Assembly: GCA_963770245.1 (NCBI GenBank) | Contig: CAVYOX010000013.1 | Coordinates: 62,001 to 126,000 of the forward strand | DNA length: 64,000 bases | DNA from: PALSA-270 sp963770245 | GTDB taxonomy: Bacteria; Acidobacteriota; Terriglobia; Terriglobales; Acidobacteriaceae | Reading direction: 5' to 3' | Shown: one piece after another, positions 8,527 to 17,673 of the stretch | Layout of the letters: every line of letters begins with the position of its first letter | Position numbering within the stretch: position 1 is the first letter of the stretch | Program-made: the position numbers and the translations under genes | Notes under the pieces: generated by a model | Seen by the model: the letters and a program-made list of their open reading frames with translations, nothing else | Told to the model about the DNA's origin: nothing | The model's database searches: none

Positions 8527-10947
8527 TTATTCATAGCGCAACGCCACCACGGGGTCGACCTTCGCTGCCCGCCGAGCGGGAATGTAGCAGCCAATGAGAA
8601 TCCACAGCAGAACCAGCCAGGGCACGATCGAAAAGGTGGTTAGGTCTCTCGGACTCACCCCAAACAGCAAGCTAGCCATCACGTTCGCCAGCGCCAGGGC
8701 GCCCACGAGTCCAACCAAGACTCCAGCCAGAGCCAGCTTCGCCCCTTGTCCCAAGATCAGCCGCACCACATTCTGCTGCGGTGCCCCCATGGCGATGCGG
8801 ATCCCAATCTCGCGCGTGCGCTGGGCAACCGAGTAGGCCATGACGCCGTAGATGCCCACGGCCGCCAGGACCAGCGCCAACCCTGCGAACGCCCCGATCA
8901 ACCACATATCAAAACGCCGCAGCGAGCCGGAATCGGCGACCATTTCTTTCATGCTTTTGACGTTGTAGAGGGGGACCGTTTTGTCGACCTCGCCCACGGC
9001 GGCTCGAATCGAGGCGAGCAGACCGGCCGGATCGCTGCTGCGTACTGCAATGCTCATGTTCGCTTCTAATAGCGGCAAGAAAGCTGGCGGCAACTGCAGG
9101 TATGGGTAGTAGACGGTCGGCTCGATGTCCACATCAGCCGCCCAGTGATGAACATCCCTCGCGACTCCCACAACGACACACCAATCCCCGCCCGGCATGG
9201 CAGGCTTCAGGCGCTTGCCGAGCGCACTCTGATTGGGCCAATACAGCTTGGCCAAGCTCTGGCTCACCACGGCGACGTGCGGCGAGGCTGCAGTATCGTC
9301 CTCGGTAAACTCCCGGCCGCCTAATAAGGATGTCCGGAGACCACTGAAGTAGCCGGGACCGACGGCGCGCAGGCGGGTGACCACGGGAATTTCCGATGGT
9401 GGCGGCGGCGTTCCTTCGATTTCGATGGGCATCGAAGGATCGGTCCCGCTCATGGGCAGATTTCTGGCCAGCACCGCCGACTCGACGCCGGGCAGCGCCC
9501 GCACGCGCTCGAGCACCTCGTGATAGAACAGTGGAATGCGCTGGCCGGAGAATTCGGTGGGCGCCGCCAGGCTAAAGGTCAACACTCCTTCCGGATCAAA
9601 TCCCGGATTCACAGTTTCCGCTCGCCACAGACTTCGGAGCGACAGTCCAGCGCCGATGAACAGCATGGACGCCAGCGCCGTCTCGGTAACCACCAGCGCG
9701 GCGCGATGCTTGCCAAAGCCTCCGCTGCTGCCGCGCGCTCCTTCTTTCAGCGTTTCACTGATATTCGCCTTCGAGCCTTCCCACGCCGGGGCAAGTCCAA
9801 ACAGAATTCCGACTAGGCCACAAAGCAAGGCAGTAAAAGCCAGCACCGTCGGATCGATGGCAATCGTCTCCGCCGAGGGGATGCTCGAGGGATGAGCGAT
9901 GCGGAGAACCCGGATTGCGATCCAGGCCAGCGCCAATCCCAACCCGCCGCCAAGCATCGCCAGCAGCACGCTCTCGGTCAGCAACTGCCGGATCATTCGC
10001 AAACGACTGGCGCCGAGTGCCGTCCGAATGGAGATTTCGCGCTGCCGGGTGGTTCTGCGGGCCAGCAGGAGGTTGGCCACATTCGAGCAGGCAATCAGCA
10101 AGACAAAGCCGACTGCGCCCATGAGGAGCAGCAACACCGGCTTCACCGCGCCATTCACAACGTCGCCGACCGGCTGTACTGTGGTTCCGAAGCCGCCTTC
10201 GCCCCTGGGGTCCTCGACCTTCAGTCGCTTGGCGATGGCGTCCAGTTCTGCCTGAACTTGTTGCCGGCTGGCTCGGTCGGGAAGCCGGGTAAAGGCAAAA
10301 AGCCAATGAACGTTTCGCGCCGCCGCCTGCGCGTTGACCGACTCCAATCGCAGGGGTATCCAGAACAACTCTTGGTCAGACAGCACGTGAAATCCCGCCG
10401 GCATCACGCCCACCACCGTGTGCGGAACGCCGTCGAGGCTGATCGCCTGGCCGAGAATGTCCGGTCGTCGGTCAAAGCGGGTGGACCACAGCGCGTGACT
10501 CAAGATTACGACCGCGCCGGCTCCGGGATGATCTTCTTCTTGAGAGAACATTCGGCCGAGGACCGGCTCAACGCCCAGCACCGGCAATAGGTCATAGTTG
10601 ACTTGTCCTCCCGCGATCCGCTCCGGAAGATCTTTTCCCCCGAGGTTTTTTCCTACCGCCGCAAATGCGCCCAGATGCGCCACCAGTTCTCCCTGCTGCC
10701 GAATCTCGAGAAAGGCGGGCGTCGAAAACACATTCGGATTGCCGTTTGACATCGTCTTCCACACCACCATCGCGCGCCCGGCGTCGCGGAAGGGCTGGGA
10801 GTGGAACAGCACCGAGTTGATCACACTGAACATCGCCGTGTTTGCGCCAATGCCCAAGGCCAGGGTAACGACCGCAACCGCGGTGAAGCCCGGCGATTTC
10901 CGCAACATGTGCAAGCCATAGCGGATATCCTGCAAGATGGTTTCCAT
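8527..10947 (-). CDS. ADOP-type FtsX/MacB permease
   Basis: 806 residues from ATG 10947, supported by GGGAGGAAT just upstream; the frame is open 18 bases further to GTG but that start lacks a ribosome site. N-terminus LQDIRYGLHMLRKSPGFTAV and TLALGIGANTAMFSVINSV identify the family. First FtsX unit: LLLMGAVGFVLLIACSNVAN, REISIRTALGASRLRMIRQL; second: VAQRTREIGIRIAMGAPQQN; terminal CYIPARRAAKVDPVVALRYE. Four or more transmembrane segments per unit flank large periplasmic domains. First gene of a two-permease operon with 6076-8484. The two are clearly paralogous in layout but differ along most of their length. No PadR regulator is adjacent, unlike the 23-27 kb locus. Confidence 0.9.
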   Translation of the reverse strand: METILQDIRYGLHMLRKSPGFTAVAVVTLALGIGANTAMFSVINSVLFHSQPFRDAGRAMVVWKTMSNGNPNVFSTPAFLEIRQQGELVAHLGAFAAVGKNLGGKDLPERIAGGQVNYDLLPVLGVEPVLGRMFSQEEDHPGAGAVVILSHALWSTRFDRRPDILGQAISLDGVPHTVVGVMPAGFHVLSDQELFWIPLRLESVNAQAAARNVHWLFAFTRLPDRASRQQVQAELDAIAKRLKVEDPRGEGGFGTTVQPVGDVVNGAVKPVLLLLMGAVGFVLLIACSNVANLLLARRTTRQREISIRTALGASRLRMIRQLLTESVLLAMLGGGLGLALAWIAIRVLRIAHPSSIPSAETIAIDPTVLAFTALLCGLVGILFGLAPAWEGSKANISETLKEGARGSSGGFGKHRAALVVTETALASMLFIGAGLSLRSLWRAETVNPGFDPEGVLTFSLAAPTEFSGQRIPLFYHEVLERVRALPGVESAVLARNLPMSGTDPSMPIEIEGTPPPPSEIPVVTRLRAVGPGYFSGLRTSLLGGREFTEDDTAASPHVAVVSQSLAKLYWPNQSALGKRLKPAMPGGDWCVVVGVARDVHHWAADVDIEPTVYYPYLQLPPAFLPLLEANMSIAVRSSDPAGLLASIRAAVGEVDKTVPLYNVKSMKEMVADSGSLRRFDMWLIGAFAGLALVLAAVGIYGVMAYSVAQRTREIGIRIAMGAPQQNVVRLILGQGAKLALAGVLVGLVGALALANVMASLLFGVSPRDLTTFSIVPWLVLLWILIGCYIPARRAAKVDPVVALRYE

Positions 10948-11600
10948 ATTCCTCCCTCTTACCAAAGCGGCGCATCGGATTGCAAGGAAATCAACGGCAT
11001 CCGCAAAGCCATGTTCATCCTCGCGAAGCTTCGAACAAGCTGATCATTCAGCTCCCCTCACTCCTGCTTCGCCCACTACCCCATGGGATTGCCTCTGGTA
11101 GGGCGGACCGAGGTTACCCCTGGGAATCGAAACTCACAAGGCGAACATTGTGAGAACAGACGACAATCACAACGATCGCATGAGTTGCGCCCGAGATGTT
11201 CTTTGGCAATTTCGTCACCATTCACTCTGAGGCCCAAATTATTGAAAAGAAAAGATCTAGAGGCTTGACCGCTGGACAAGAACTGCCGCTGGTGTCCCCG
11301 GTTGAAAATCAGTGTCCGGGACTGAACAGGTGAGGATGATGGCCAACCTTCGAGGCCAATTTGAGAGCTTCGAAAGATTGACTATCGTTCGCGACACTAC
11401 TTATACCGCCGGGAAAACTTGAACCCATGTGAAACTCACCTGGGCCGGGAGCGCCAGGCGACACCCGTGAGTAACGCCTTTCGTCAGCCCGCAAGCCGCA
11501 TTGATCCCGGGAACGGCGGTCGAGGAGGAGCGCCAACAGATATCGAATGCTGGAAGCGCAATTGAAGCCCAGAGAGCTTCCGATGTCCGTTTTTTCCGGA
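10948..11600. other. Intergenic, nothing recognised
   Basis: About 650 bases between the divergent ends of the ADOP promoter region and the small zinc-ribbon gene. Frames on both strands (for example 11076-11279 minus) have no family features and no ribosome sites. The ADOP operon promoter must lie at the left end, but no convincing -35/-10 pair was found. Confidence 0.4.
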
Positions 11601-11756
11601 CTATGCCGCCCGCCGAGACGCCTGCAACGGGGGAGGGCTCTTGCAATAGGGATAGTTTGGGCACACGAGATAGATCGTGGGGAGCGAAGTTCTTGCAATG
11701 AGGGGCGCACCGCATCGCAGGCAACACGGAGTCGATCTCACGGTTTCAATGGCCAT
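11601..11756 (-). CDS. Small zinc-ribbon protein (51 aa)
   Basis: ATG 11756 to TAG 11601 encodes 51 residues: a short lead, then CCLRCGAPLIARTS, a hydrophobic strand LPTIYLVCPNYPYC, and a basic end. The CxxCG ... CPNYPYC spacing is that of a four-Cys zinc ribbon, similar to the C-terminal ribbons of topoisomerase I and restriction-type proteins. Codon positions look coding (TGCCTGCGATGCGGT). An AGGTG lies 6 bases before the ATG. No neighbour gives a functional hint. It is too short for most gene callers. Confidence 0.5.
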   Translation of the reverse strand: MAIETVRSTPCCLRCGAPLIARTSLPTIYLVCPNYPYCKSPPPLQASRRAA

Positions 11757-12160
11757 AGAACACCTGCTAGCTCCTCCACCCTGATCCTCATCATCCTGTG
11801 CTCGAATGCGCCGTCGTTGCTCCTGGCGCGGGATTTCGGGCGGCGTTTCACACCCGCCTCCCTAGCAGAGCCCGCAAACGGCGGGAGGAAAAAAGGTCGC
11901 TGGCGACGGGTCCGGCCAATTTAACAAGTGTCCAGAAAAGGAGTCTGGTCAGAATTGACCACAGGACCAATCTTCTTTCCGGCAAGATCTGGAGGCGCTG
12001 CGCAGGTAATCCGGTATTCCGGACCGCGAGGGATGGATCGGTCTAGCTTCAGGAATGCCTATTCCGAAGTGCTCATCCATCCGTTTTCTCCCCGTTCTCG
12101 GCTTCACGCGCACGGGGCGAGTCAGAGCTGCGATCGCGATTGCGAGCAGCATGACGTTCG
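11757..12160. other. Intergenic, no confident gene
   Basis: Downstream of the metallo-hydrolase gene. A minus-strand frame (11949-12164) begins at a TTG that touches the stop of that gene and starts with a hydrophobic stretch (MLLAIAIAALTRPVRV), but the rest is Arg/Ser-rich without a family signature. I treat it as non-coding. Confidence 0.35.
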
Positions 12161-14092
12161 TCAACGGTACGCTCCTCGATCCTCACTGCCACCAGCCATT
12201 TGCCGAGTCTGCTCCCCGATTTTCGCCGAGTACAGGATGTACTTGAACGGGTCTGTATTCTGGTACTTCTCCATGAGTTTGAGGTAAATGAGCCGTTTGA
12301 GGCCGGCCACGGACTGACTATGGTCGAACCTACTTTCCGATGATTCCAGCAGCGAGGCCGCGAGTTCGTATTTGCCGTCGGCGGCCAGGCGTCCTACGGC
12401 GCGGGTAAGCTGTCTTTCCGACAAACCTAAGTAGTCCACCAAGAGCTCTGCGCGGTCGGCCCGGCTGAGATGGTCGAGGCCTTCGAGGTCGGGTTGCCAG
12501 TAGCCGACGTTCTGGTCGTAAAGACGATCGATGACATGTTCGCGCATAATAAAATACGGAAGGTGCACGTCGGGATCTCCGCTCGGCAGATCCGGCGGAA
12601 TCAGGTTGGCCTGTTGAATCACGGCTCGTTCATCCCCCCGGCGGATCGCAGTCAACACCTGCTCGCGCAGCCAGCCGAGATCCAATTTGAGTTGTGCCAG
12701 CATGGCCGGGGACGCGAAATTCCGCGTGAGCGGTTCGTGGCCGTGCAGCAGATACTGCGGGTTCTTCTGGACCACAATGTCGATCGCATCCAGCAGTCCT
12801 TGGAGGTCGCCTTCTTGCGCAAAAGGTGCTCCAAGATAAGGCATGATGAAATCGCCCACGAACATGACCCCCTGATCCGGCAGACTAATGAACATGGCGT
12901 CGTGGGTTTCTCCGCCATGGACAGGGATCAACTCGATGTGAGTTCCTCCGATCCTCAATTCTGTCCGATGGCCGATCGTGACATCGGGCTTGAAGCTGCG
13001 TACATCGTCTAGGCTGAAGCGTTCGCCGAAGAAGGGTTTGGCGAAAATGTTAGGCGCGTCGAGGTCGCGGGTAACCTCCTCTTGATAGTTGCTCCGGGCA
13101 TAGAAACGCAGGTGGGGATTTAGGGCTCGGAAGTAACTGTGGCCGCCAATGTGGTCCCAGTGGGAGTGGGTGATGAAGATGGTCGTCAGTTCGGGAAGAC
13201 CAGGGGCATACGCCCGCAGCGCTTCGTAGGCGGCCTTGGCGGAGTCCGGTCGAGCCCCGGCGTCGATGCCGATCAGCTCGCGTCGATCTTCAGAAACCAC
13301 GAAGTAGTATTCAGTGAACTCGAACCCGGTAAGCGCATACACGCGCCCGGGCACAATCTCGGCGATGTGCCGTGGTGCAAAAGCATGCCCCGACCTAGCA
13401 TCCTCGGAAAAAGGAGTAATCAGCGTAATCGGGCTGCTGAAATCCTTATAGCCGCTGCGCCGCAAGTCGACTTCGGCTGCGGCTTGTTCTCCGCGAGCCA
13501 GCGCGAGCTTTCCCAGGTGGTAGTAAACTTCCCGCAACCACCCTGCGTGAGGCGCCTTGTCCACGTTCTCCAGGCACCAGACGAGCTCATCCTGCGCTAC
13601 ACTTGCCTTGTGAAAGAAGCGCGGAAGCTCCGAGTAGACGATGCCGGCAATCCAGTTCACCACGAAGATCTGCCCTCCGGAAAGCTGCTTGGCTTGTTCG
13701 AGTAGAGTGATCGTATCTTTCACGTAACCCACTCGATCAAGCAGCGCGACCGACGACGCATGCTGAGCTCGCAACAAACCGATGGCACTCAGATAGAGGG
13801 CCTTCTGCGAGCTAGTAAGACGGGGACCGAATTCTTTCAGCCGCGCAGAAAAAAACTCCACTCCCTCATTTTGCAGGTTGGCATTCGAATACTGCGCCAT
13901 GAGGAGAAACAGCAATTGCGGGTCTTGCGGGGGTGCCACCCGGTTGATGGCTTCGAAATACTCGAGTTCCGGACGATGGGACCCGGACGAGGAACGATTG
14001 CCGGGAGAAGAGCCAGCGGAGGCTGCCCGCAGGCCGGCAACCAAAAGTCCCAACAGGATCAGTGCAGCCGATAGATAAACGGCGGTTTTCAT
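12161..14092 (-). CDS. Exported metallo-beta-lactamase-fold hydrolase, alkyl-sulfatase-like
   Basis: 643 residues. AAAGGA precedes ATG 14092 and residues 1-26 form a signal peptide or anchor. Residues about 40-270 are helical and repeat-like. The catalytic domain follows: FITHSHWDHIGG near residue 308 is the HxHxDH metal motif, then VHGGETHDAMFIS (metal His), VGDFIMPYLG (bridging Asp) and LLHGHEPLT (last His). The C-terminal part (VIDRLYDQNVGYW, RAVGRLAADGKYELAASLL) resembles the dimerisation domain of SdsA1-type alkyl sulfatases. It probably hydrolyses a sulfate ester or related substrate in the periplasm; the substrate is not certain. A palindromic operator shared with the upstream marR gene lies 38-55 bases before the start, so it is likely controlled by that regulator. 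Confidence 0.85.
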   Translation of the reverse strand: MKTAVYLSAALILLGLLVAGLRAASAGSSPGNRSSSGSHRPELEYFEAINRVAPPQDPQLLFLLMAQYSNANLQNEGVEFFSARLKEFGPRLTSSQKALYLSAIGLLRAQHASSVALLDRVGYVKDTITLLEQAKQLSGGQIFVVNWIAGIVYSELPRFFHKASVAQDELVWCLENVDKAPHAGWLREVYYHLGKLALARGEQAAAEVDLRRSGYKDFSSPITLITPFSEDARSGHAFAPRHIAEIVPGRVYALTGFEFTEYYFVVSEDRRELIGIDAGARPDSAKAAYEALRAYAPGLPELTTIFITHSHWDHIGGHSYFRALNPHLRFYARSNYQEEVTRDLDAPNIFAKPFFGERFSLDDVRSFKPDVTIGHRTELRIGGTHIELIPVHGGETHDAMFISLPDQGVMFVGDFIMPYLGAPFAQEGDLQGLLDAIDIVVQKNPQYLLHGHEPLTRNFASPAMLAQLKLDLGWLREQVLTAIRRGDERAVIQQANLIPPDLPSGDPDVHLPYFIMREHVIDRLYDQNVGYWQPDLEGLDHLSRADRAELLVDYLGLSERQLTRAVGRLAADGKYELAASLLESSESRFDHSQSVAGLKRLIYLKLMEKYQNTDPFKYILYSAKIGEQTRQMAGGSEDRGAYR

Positions 14093-14129
14093 AGAGTTCC
14101 TTTCTCAGAGTGCTCGTTTCTTATCACTG

Positions 14130-14147
14130 TAGATGTATATACATCTA
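14130..14147 (-). promoter_or_regulatory. MarR operator in front of the metallo-hydrolase gene
   Basis: TAGATGTATATACATCTA is a perfect 18-base palindrome, placed 38 bases before ATG 14092 and 17 bases after the marR stop. The same core, GATGTATATACATC, occurs in front of marR. The central TATATA could be a -10 element, giving a leader of about 37 bases with AAAGGA before the start. The size and symmetry fit a dimeric MarR-type repressor. Confidence 0.75.
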
Positions 14148-14163
14148 TAGGGACGCAAATTAA

Positions 14164-14625
14164 TTACGCGGTTACTGCTGCCTCTGTGATTCGTGCTACC
14201 GTCTTTTTCATCTGTTCCCAGCCCGCATCTCCAAGCTCTTGCCGCAGTCTTTGTTCCGCTCGATGCCAGAGCGGTTGAGCTTCAACCATTTGCCTCTTCC
14301 CTGCCCGCGTCAGGCTGAACAAACGCTCCCGTCTGTCTTTTCCGCGCTTGACCTGAACCCAACCCTTGTTCCGCAGCGGTCGCAGCGTCCGTGTCAGCGT
14401 CGTGCTGTCCATGGCAAAGCCCGCGCTCAACCGCTTTTGATTGGCCTCTCCCGTCTTAGCCAATGCGGTGAGTAGGCCAAATTGCGTGATCTCGAGTCCT
14501 GCCCTTCTCAGTTCCTGGTCATAAATCCGGGTTACGACCCGAGTGAGGCGGCGCAGGTTCTGACACGCGCAGGGGAGCTCAAAAAGTGCGTCCGCGAGCG
14601 GGCTCCTGACGGCTTCTGCTCTCAT
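14164..14625 (-). CDS. MarR-family transcriptional regulator
   Basis: 153 residues. Helices at the N-terminus (ACQNLRRLTRVVTRIYDQEL) form the dimer region, then GLEITQFGLLTALAKTGEAN and LSAGFAMDSTTLTRTLRPL give the winged helix-turn-helix, KGWVQVKRGKDRRERLFSLT the wing with the MarR-typical DxRxR segment, and the end helices complete the dimer. It lies upstream of and codirectional with the metallo-hydrolase gene. Identical palindromes precede both genes, so it most likely represses itself and that hydrolase, with a substrate or product as ligand. ATG 14625 lies 1-3 bases from the expected transcription start and has no ribosome site, so a leaderless mRNA is likely. Confidence 0.9.
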   Translation of the reverse strand: MRAEAVRSPLADALFELPCACQNLRRLTRVVTRIYDQELRRAGLEITQFGLLTALAKTGEANQKRLSAGFAMDSTTLTRTLRPLRNKGWVQVKRGKDRRERLFSLTRAGKRQMVEAQPLWHRAEQRLRQELGDAGWEQMKKTVARITEAAVTA

Positions 14626-14627
14626 AC

Positions 14628-14662
14628 TGGATGTATATACATCTACCGTGCTCTTTCGTCAA
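14628..14662 (-). promoter_or_regulatory. marR promoter with overlapping operator
   Basis: On the minus strand TTGACG (14662-14657) is followed after exactly 17 bases by TATATA (14639-14634). The -10 sits in the centre of the palindrome TGGATGTATATACATCTA (14645-14628, one mismatch; perfect core GATGTATATACATC). Bound MarR would block RNA polymerase. Transcription should begin near 14627, almost at the ATG. Confidence 0.75.
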
Positions 14663-14788
14663 GCTCGACCCATGCGAAGCCCATTCATGACGCTGCTAAC
14701 CCATTCCCTGTTGCGGAGTCCACTCGGTTGGACAGGGCCGGACAAATCCTCGGGCGGATCGTGGTTCTTGAAAGCCTGAGCATCGGAG

Positions 14789-17128
14789 TTACTGCAGTTT
14801 GGCGTATTCCGTTTTCGCTTCTTCCAGAACCGGAATATCGGGATCGGCGTCTCTCCAGAGGGTGAGGAAGTCTTGGTAGGCGGCCTTCGCCTTGAGCTTG
14901 TCTCCCGCCATGGCATAGGCCCTGCCCAATTGCAAATGCGCCAGCGCGCCGATCGGATCCCCGGCCGTGACCCCTCGGTGGTCGAGAATCTTCTGGAACT
15001 CGGTGACGGCTTCGGGGCCTTGATGCGTCGCCACATAGGCCTCGCCACGCACATAGGCAGGATAGAGGCTTCCGAAGAAGGCGAAAAAGGTGATGCCGGT
15101 TACCGCCATCTCTTCCGGAGGGGCGTTTCCGAGTTGTTCGATGGCGGTTGCCGGCTGGCGACGCTTCAGTGCCGCAAGTCCGCGAAGCGCCGGTAGATAG
15201 CTGAGTCTCACCGACGTATCTTCCGGAAAACGCCTTTCGAGATCGTTCGCGAGTGCGAGCGACCGGGAAAAATCCCCCGAGAGGGCCAGGGCCAAGGCGG
15301 CGCCGTATTCCACATCCCGGCCCTGGGAAAGTGCCAGGGCTGCCATCGCGCTGGCTCTCGTTAAGCGTCGATTCCCGTAGGAGGCCTCCCACACTGCGGC
15401 GCCGGTTTCGTAGGTAGCCGCCCTTTCCCGCTGGCCAGCCTGCAGCGCCAAATCTACAGCGCGGCGCGACATCTTCCGCGCTAGATGCAACTGGCCGGAT
15501 CGAGCCAGGATCAGAGCCTCGGAGTGGGCCATCCAGTCTTCCGCTCCCGACTTGCCGTTTGCGAGAGCTACGGCCCGATCCATGGCAGCATGGTCATTCC
15601 GCAAGAACGCAAGGTAGTAGCGCAGCAGCAAAAGCTCGGGGATTTCAATTTGGCGTTCCGAGGCTTGCCGAATCGTATTCTCAGCTTCCGTCAAGCGGTC
15701 CAAGTAAAAGTAGCTGTAGGCGAGATTGATATATGCCGGTGTGAAGTAGGGATCCATCCGGATCGCTTCTTGGGCTTCTTCGATCGCCTTTTCGTACTGG
15801 CCGGAACCTTGGTAAATGAATCCGGAGATCAATCCGTGCGGCGTGATGTCCCGCGGATAAGTCTGCGCCCACAATTTGCAGGTCTGTTGCGCCTTTTCCA
15901 GATTTCCTGTCACCTGTCGATCATAGAGAGCGGTGATGAAGAACTGCTCGCGATCACTGGCGCGTTCCCGCATCTGATACGCCTGGCTGGTGCTCGCCGC
16001 GGATAGGACGGACTCTCCAATATCGCTGTACACGAGCCCCAAGTGCGCATGGGCCAGGGCGAATTTGGGGTCGATCCGAACCGCGCGCTCGAAAAGCGGA
16101 AGGGCGGCACCAAAACCGGTGAAGAAGGCGACCTTTACTCCTGCGCTATAGCTTCTCAAGGCGTCGAGTGAGGTGGTGGTGCCTTCGGCGAGCGGGGTGG
16201 AGAACTTTTCGACGCTCGGGAGCGACTCGCCGGCGCGAGTCCTGAACCGGCTGGCAATCTGACTGAGCCCATGCAGGACGTCCTCCTTTCTCTGGGCTTC
16301 AACCTGTTCTTGGTCCACGATGTCTCCGGTGCGGCAGTTCTTTGCCCGCAACCCCAGCACATACTCGCTGCCCAGGCGGGCAATCGAACCTTCGAGGACG
16401 ACGGCGCTCCCGGTTCTTTCGCAGATTTCCTGCGCCGCGTCCGGGGTGAGTGGCGCATCCGCCGGCCGCCCCATCATCTTCAGCGTCTGCCCGATTCGTT
16501 GGTCGGAGATGAGGCTCAGGAAGGGCGACTGCTCAAGTTGCACCGCCATGCCCTGCCGCAGTGTCCCCTCAAAAACCGGGTCGCCGGTGGAATTGGCGAA
16601 ATCGGCAAGCACCACCGTGTCGCGTTCGCCGAGAACCGTCGTGCGGTGGAAGAAAAACCAGAATGCGCCGGCCGAAACCGCCAGCAGCAGGATCAGAGCC
16701 ACCGAGATCCATCCCCAGGGTCTGGTCTCGTCGATTTCGACCTGCACCTTGGAGTGCTTCACGGCCACAATACTCAGTTCGTGCTGCGGCACCAGGCGCA
16801 CGTTTTCCGCCAGCCGATACCCGCGGCCGGGCACGGTCACGATGTAGCGGTGGTCCTGGGGACTCTCGCCGAGCGCCTTGCGCAGCATGAAGATGTTGCG
16901 GCTGAGGTTGGCCTCCTCCACAAAAGTGTCTGGCCACACGGTTTTCATCAAGGCATCTTTGGTGACCACCTGCTCGCTGTGGCGGACGAGAACCAGGAGT
17001 ATCTGAAAGGTCTTTGGGGTCAGCCGGACAGGCTCGCCAGCCCGCTGCAGGGTCTCTTTTTCGGGATCGACCCGAAAGGGGCCAAACTCGTAGAGTTCGT
17101 TTCCGCTCGGGCTGGGGTTCCCGGACAT
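14789..17128 (-). CDS. PhoB-type winged-helix / TPR membrane receptor
   Basis: 779 residues from ATG 17128 (GAGG a few bases upstream); a GTG 9 bases earlier is an alternative. Residues about 12-105 are an OmpR/PhoB-like DNA-binding domain (ELYEFGPFRVDPEKETLQR, VRLTPKTFQILLVLVRHSEQ, WPDTFVEEANLSRNIFMLRK, YIVTVPGRGYRLA). One transmembrane segment lies near 140-160 (WISVALILLLAVSAGAFWFF). Next comes a TolB/FlgO-like region (DTVVLADFANSTGDPVFEGT), then tandem TPR-like repeats to the end (FALAHAHLGLVYSDIGES, PYFTPAYINLAYSYFYLDRL). This is a CadC-like one-component receptor whose periplasmic repeats may sense a protein or envelope state. The target genes are not evident. Confidence 0.85.
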   Translation of the reverse strand: MSGNPSPSGNELYEFGPFRVDPEKETLQRAGEPVRLTPKTFQILLVLVRHSEQVVTKDALMKTVWPDTFVEEANLSRNIFMLRKALGESPQDHRYIVTVPGRGYRLAENVRLVPQHELSIVAVKHSKVQVEIDETRPWGWISVALILLLAVSAGAFWFFFHRTTVLGERDTVVLADFANSTGDPVFEGTLRQGMAVQLEQSPFLSLISDQRIGQTLKMMGRPADAPLTPDAAQEICERTGSAVVLEGSIARLGSEYVLGLRAKNCRTGDIVDQEQVEAQRKEDVLHGLSQIASRFRTRAGESLPSVEKFSTPLAEGTTTSLDALRSYSAGVKVAFFTGFGAALPLFERAVRIDPKFALAHAHLGLVYSDIGESVLSAASTSQAYQMRERASDREQFFITALYDRQVTGNLEKAQQTCKLWAQTYPRDITPHGLISGFIYQGSGQYEKAIEEAQEAIRMDPYFTPAYINLAYSYFYLDRLTEAENTIRQASERQIEIPELLLLRYYLAFLRNDHAAMDRAVALANGKSGAEDWMAHSEALILARSGQLHLARKMSRRAVDLALQAGQRERAATYETGAAVWEASYGNRRLTRASAMAALALSQGRDVEYGAALALALSGDFSRSLALANDLERRFPEDTSVRLSYLPALRGLAALKRRQPATAIEQLGNAPPEEMAVTGITFFAFFGSLYPAYVRGEAYVATHQGPEAVTEFQKILDHRGVTAGDPIGALAHLQLGRAYAMAGDKLKAKAAYQDFLTLWRDADPDIPVLEEAKTEYAKLQ

Positions 17129-17357
17129 AAGCCTCACTCACCTCACCTAAAGGCTCGGATTCTAGCACGATGAAGGGCTGAAACCGGCAACCATCGCGGC
17201 TCGCCGAGGCCTAGGAAGTCTACTGTTTCCCGCTTGTTACACCCCTGCGAGAAATTATCAGAAGTTTTCAGGAGGTTTGTAAGGACTTATTTCATCCCGG
17301 GCTGCCAAGCTGCGCTCGTTTCACTCACGCGGGACCGGCCGCGCCAGCAGAGCTCTT

Positions 17358-17627
17358 ATGGCGAAGCAGACCAAGATCACCATCGAAACCGATTCTTTAT
17401 TGATCCTGCGGGGCCGGAGCACGAGCCGTGCATGGTGTCCGCTATGCGCGGCTGAAGGGGAAATGATCGCGCTCGAAAACCTAGGAATCATCTCGAATTT
17501 GGACAGGCCGGCACTTGAGGAATGGCTGAATTCGGGGAAATTGCATCGCGCGCAGGCAGCCGACGGTTCGGAGCTGATTTGCCTCGATTCGTTGCTGGCT
17601 CGCGTGCGAAACCCAAAACCCAGTTGA
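17358..17627 (+). CDS. Small conserved CPxC protein (89 aa)
   Basis: 89 residues from ATG 17358. It opens MAKQTKITIETDSLLILRG, then SRAWCPLCAAEGEMIALENL with a CPxC pair, then LDRPALEEWLNSGKLHRAQ and ELICLDSLLARV. The second half looks like a helix-turn-helix of the MerR/excisionase type (a short helix plus EEWLxSGxLH), and the CPxC may bind zinc with partners. Proteins with this opening are frequent in acidobacteria and unnamed. It precedes the HAF-repeat gene by 46 bases on the same strand, so they may be cotranscribed. Confidence 0.6.
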   Translation: MAKQTKITIETDSLLILRGRSTSRAWCPLCAAEGEMIALENLGIISNLDRPALEEWLNSGKLHRAQAADGSELICLDSLLARVRNPKPS

Positions 17628-17673
17628 ACCGCGGCACGCTCGCGCGGTTGCGAAACTCAAATCAGGAGACCCT

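Noticed and set aside
7756..8643. 295-residue plus-strand frame opposite the ADOP permease
   Set aside because: Antisense to a well-supported membrane protein; no family features.
14636..14662. Separate promoter for the metallo-hydrolase with its own -35
   Set aside because: The second palindrome also has a TATATA core, but the sequence 17 bases upstream is ATTAAT, a poor -35, so only the operator is claimed there.
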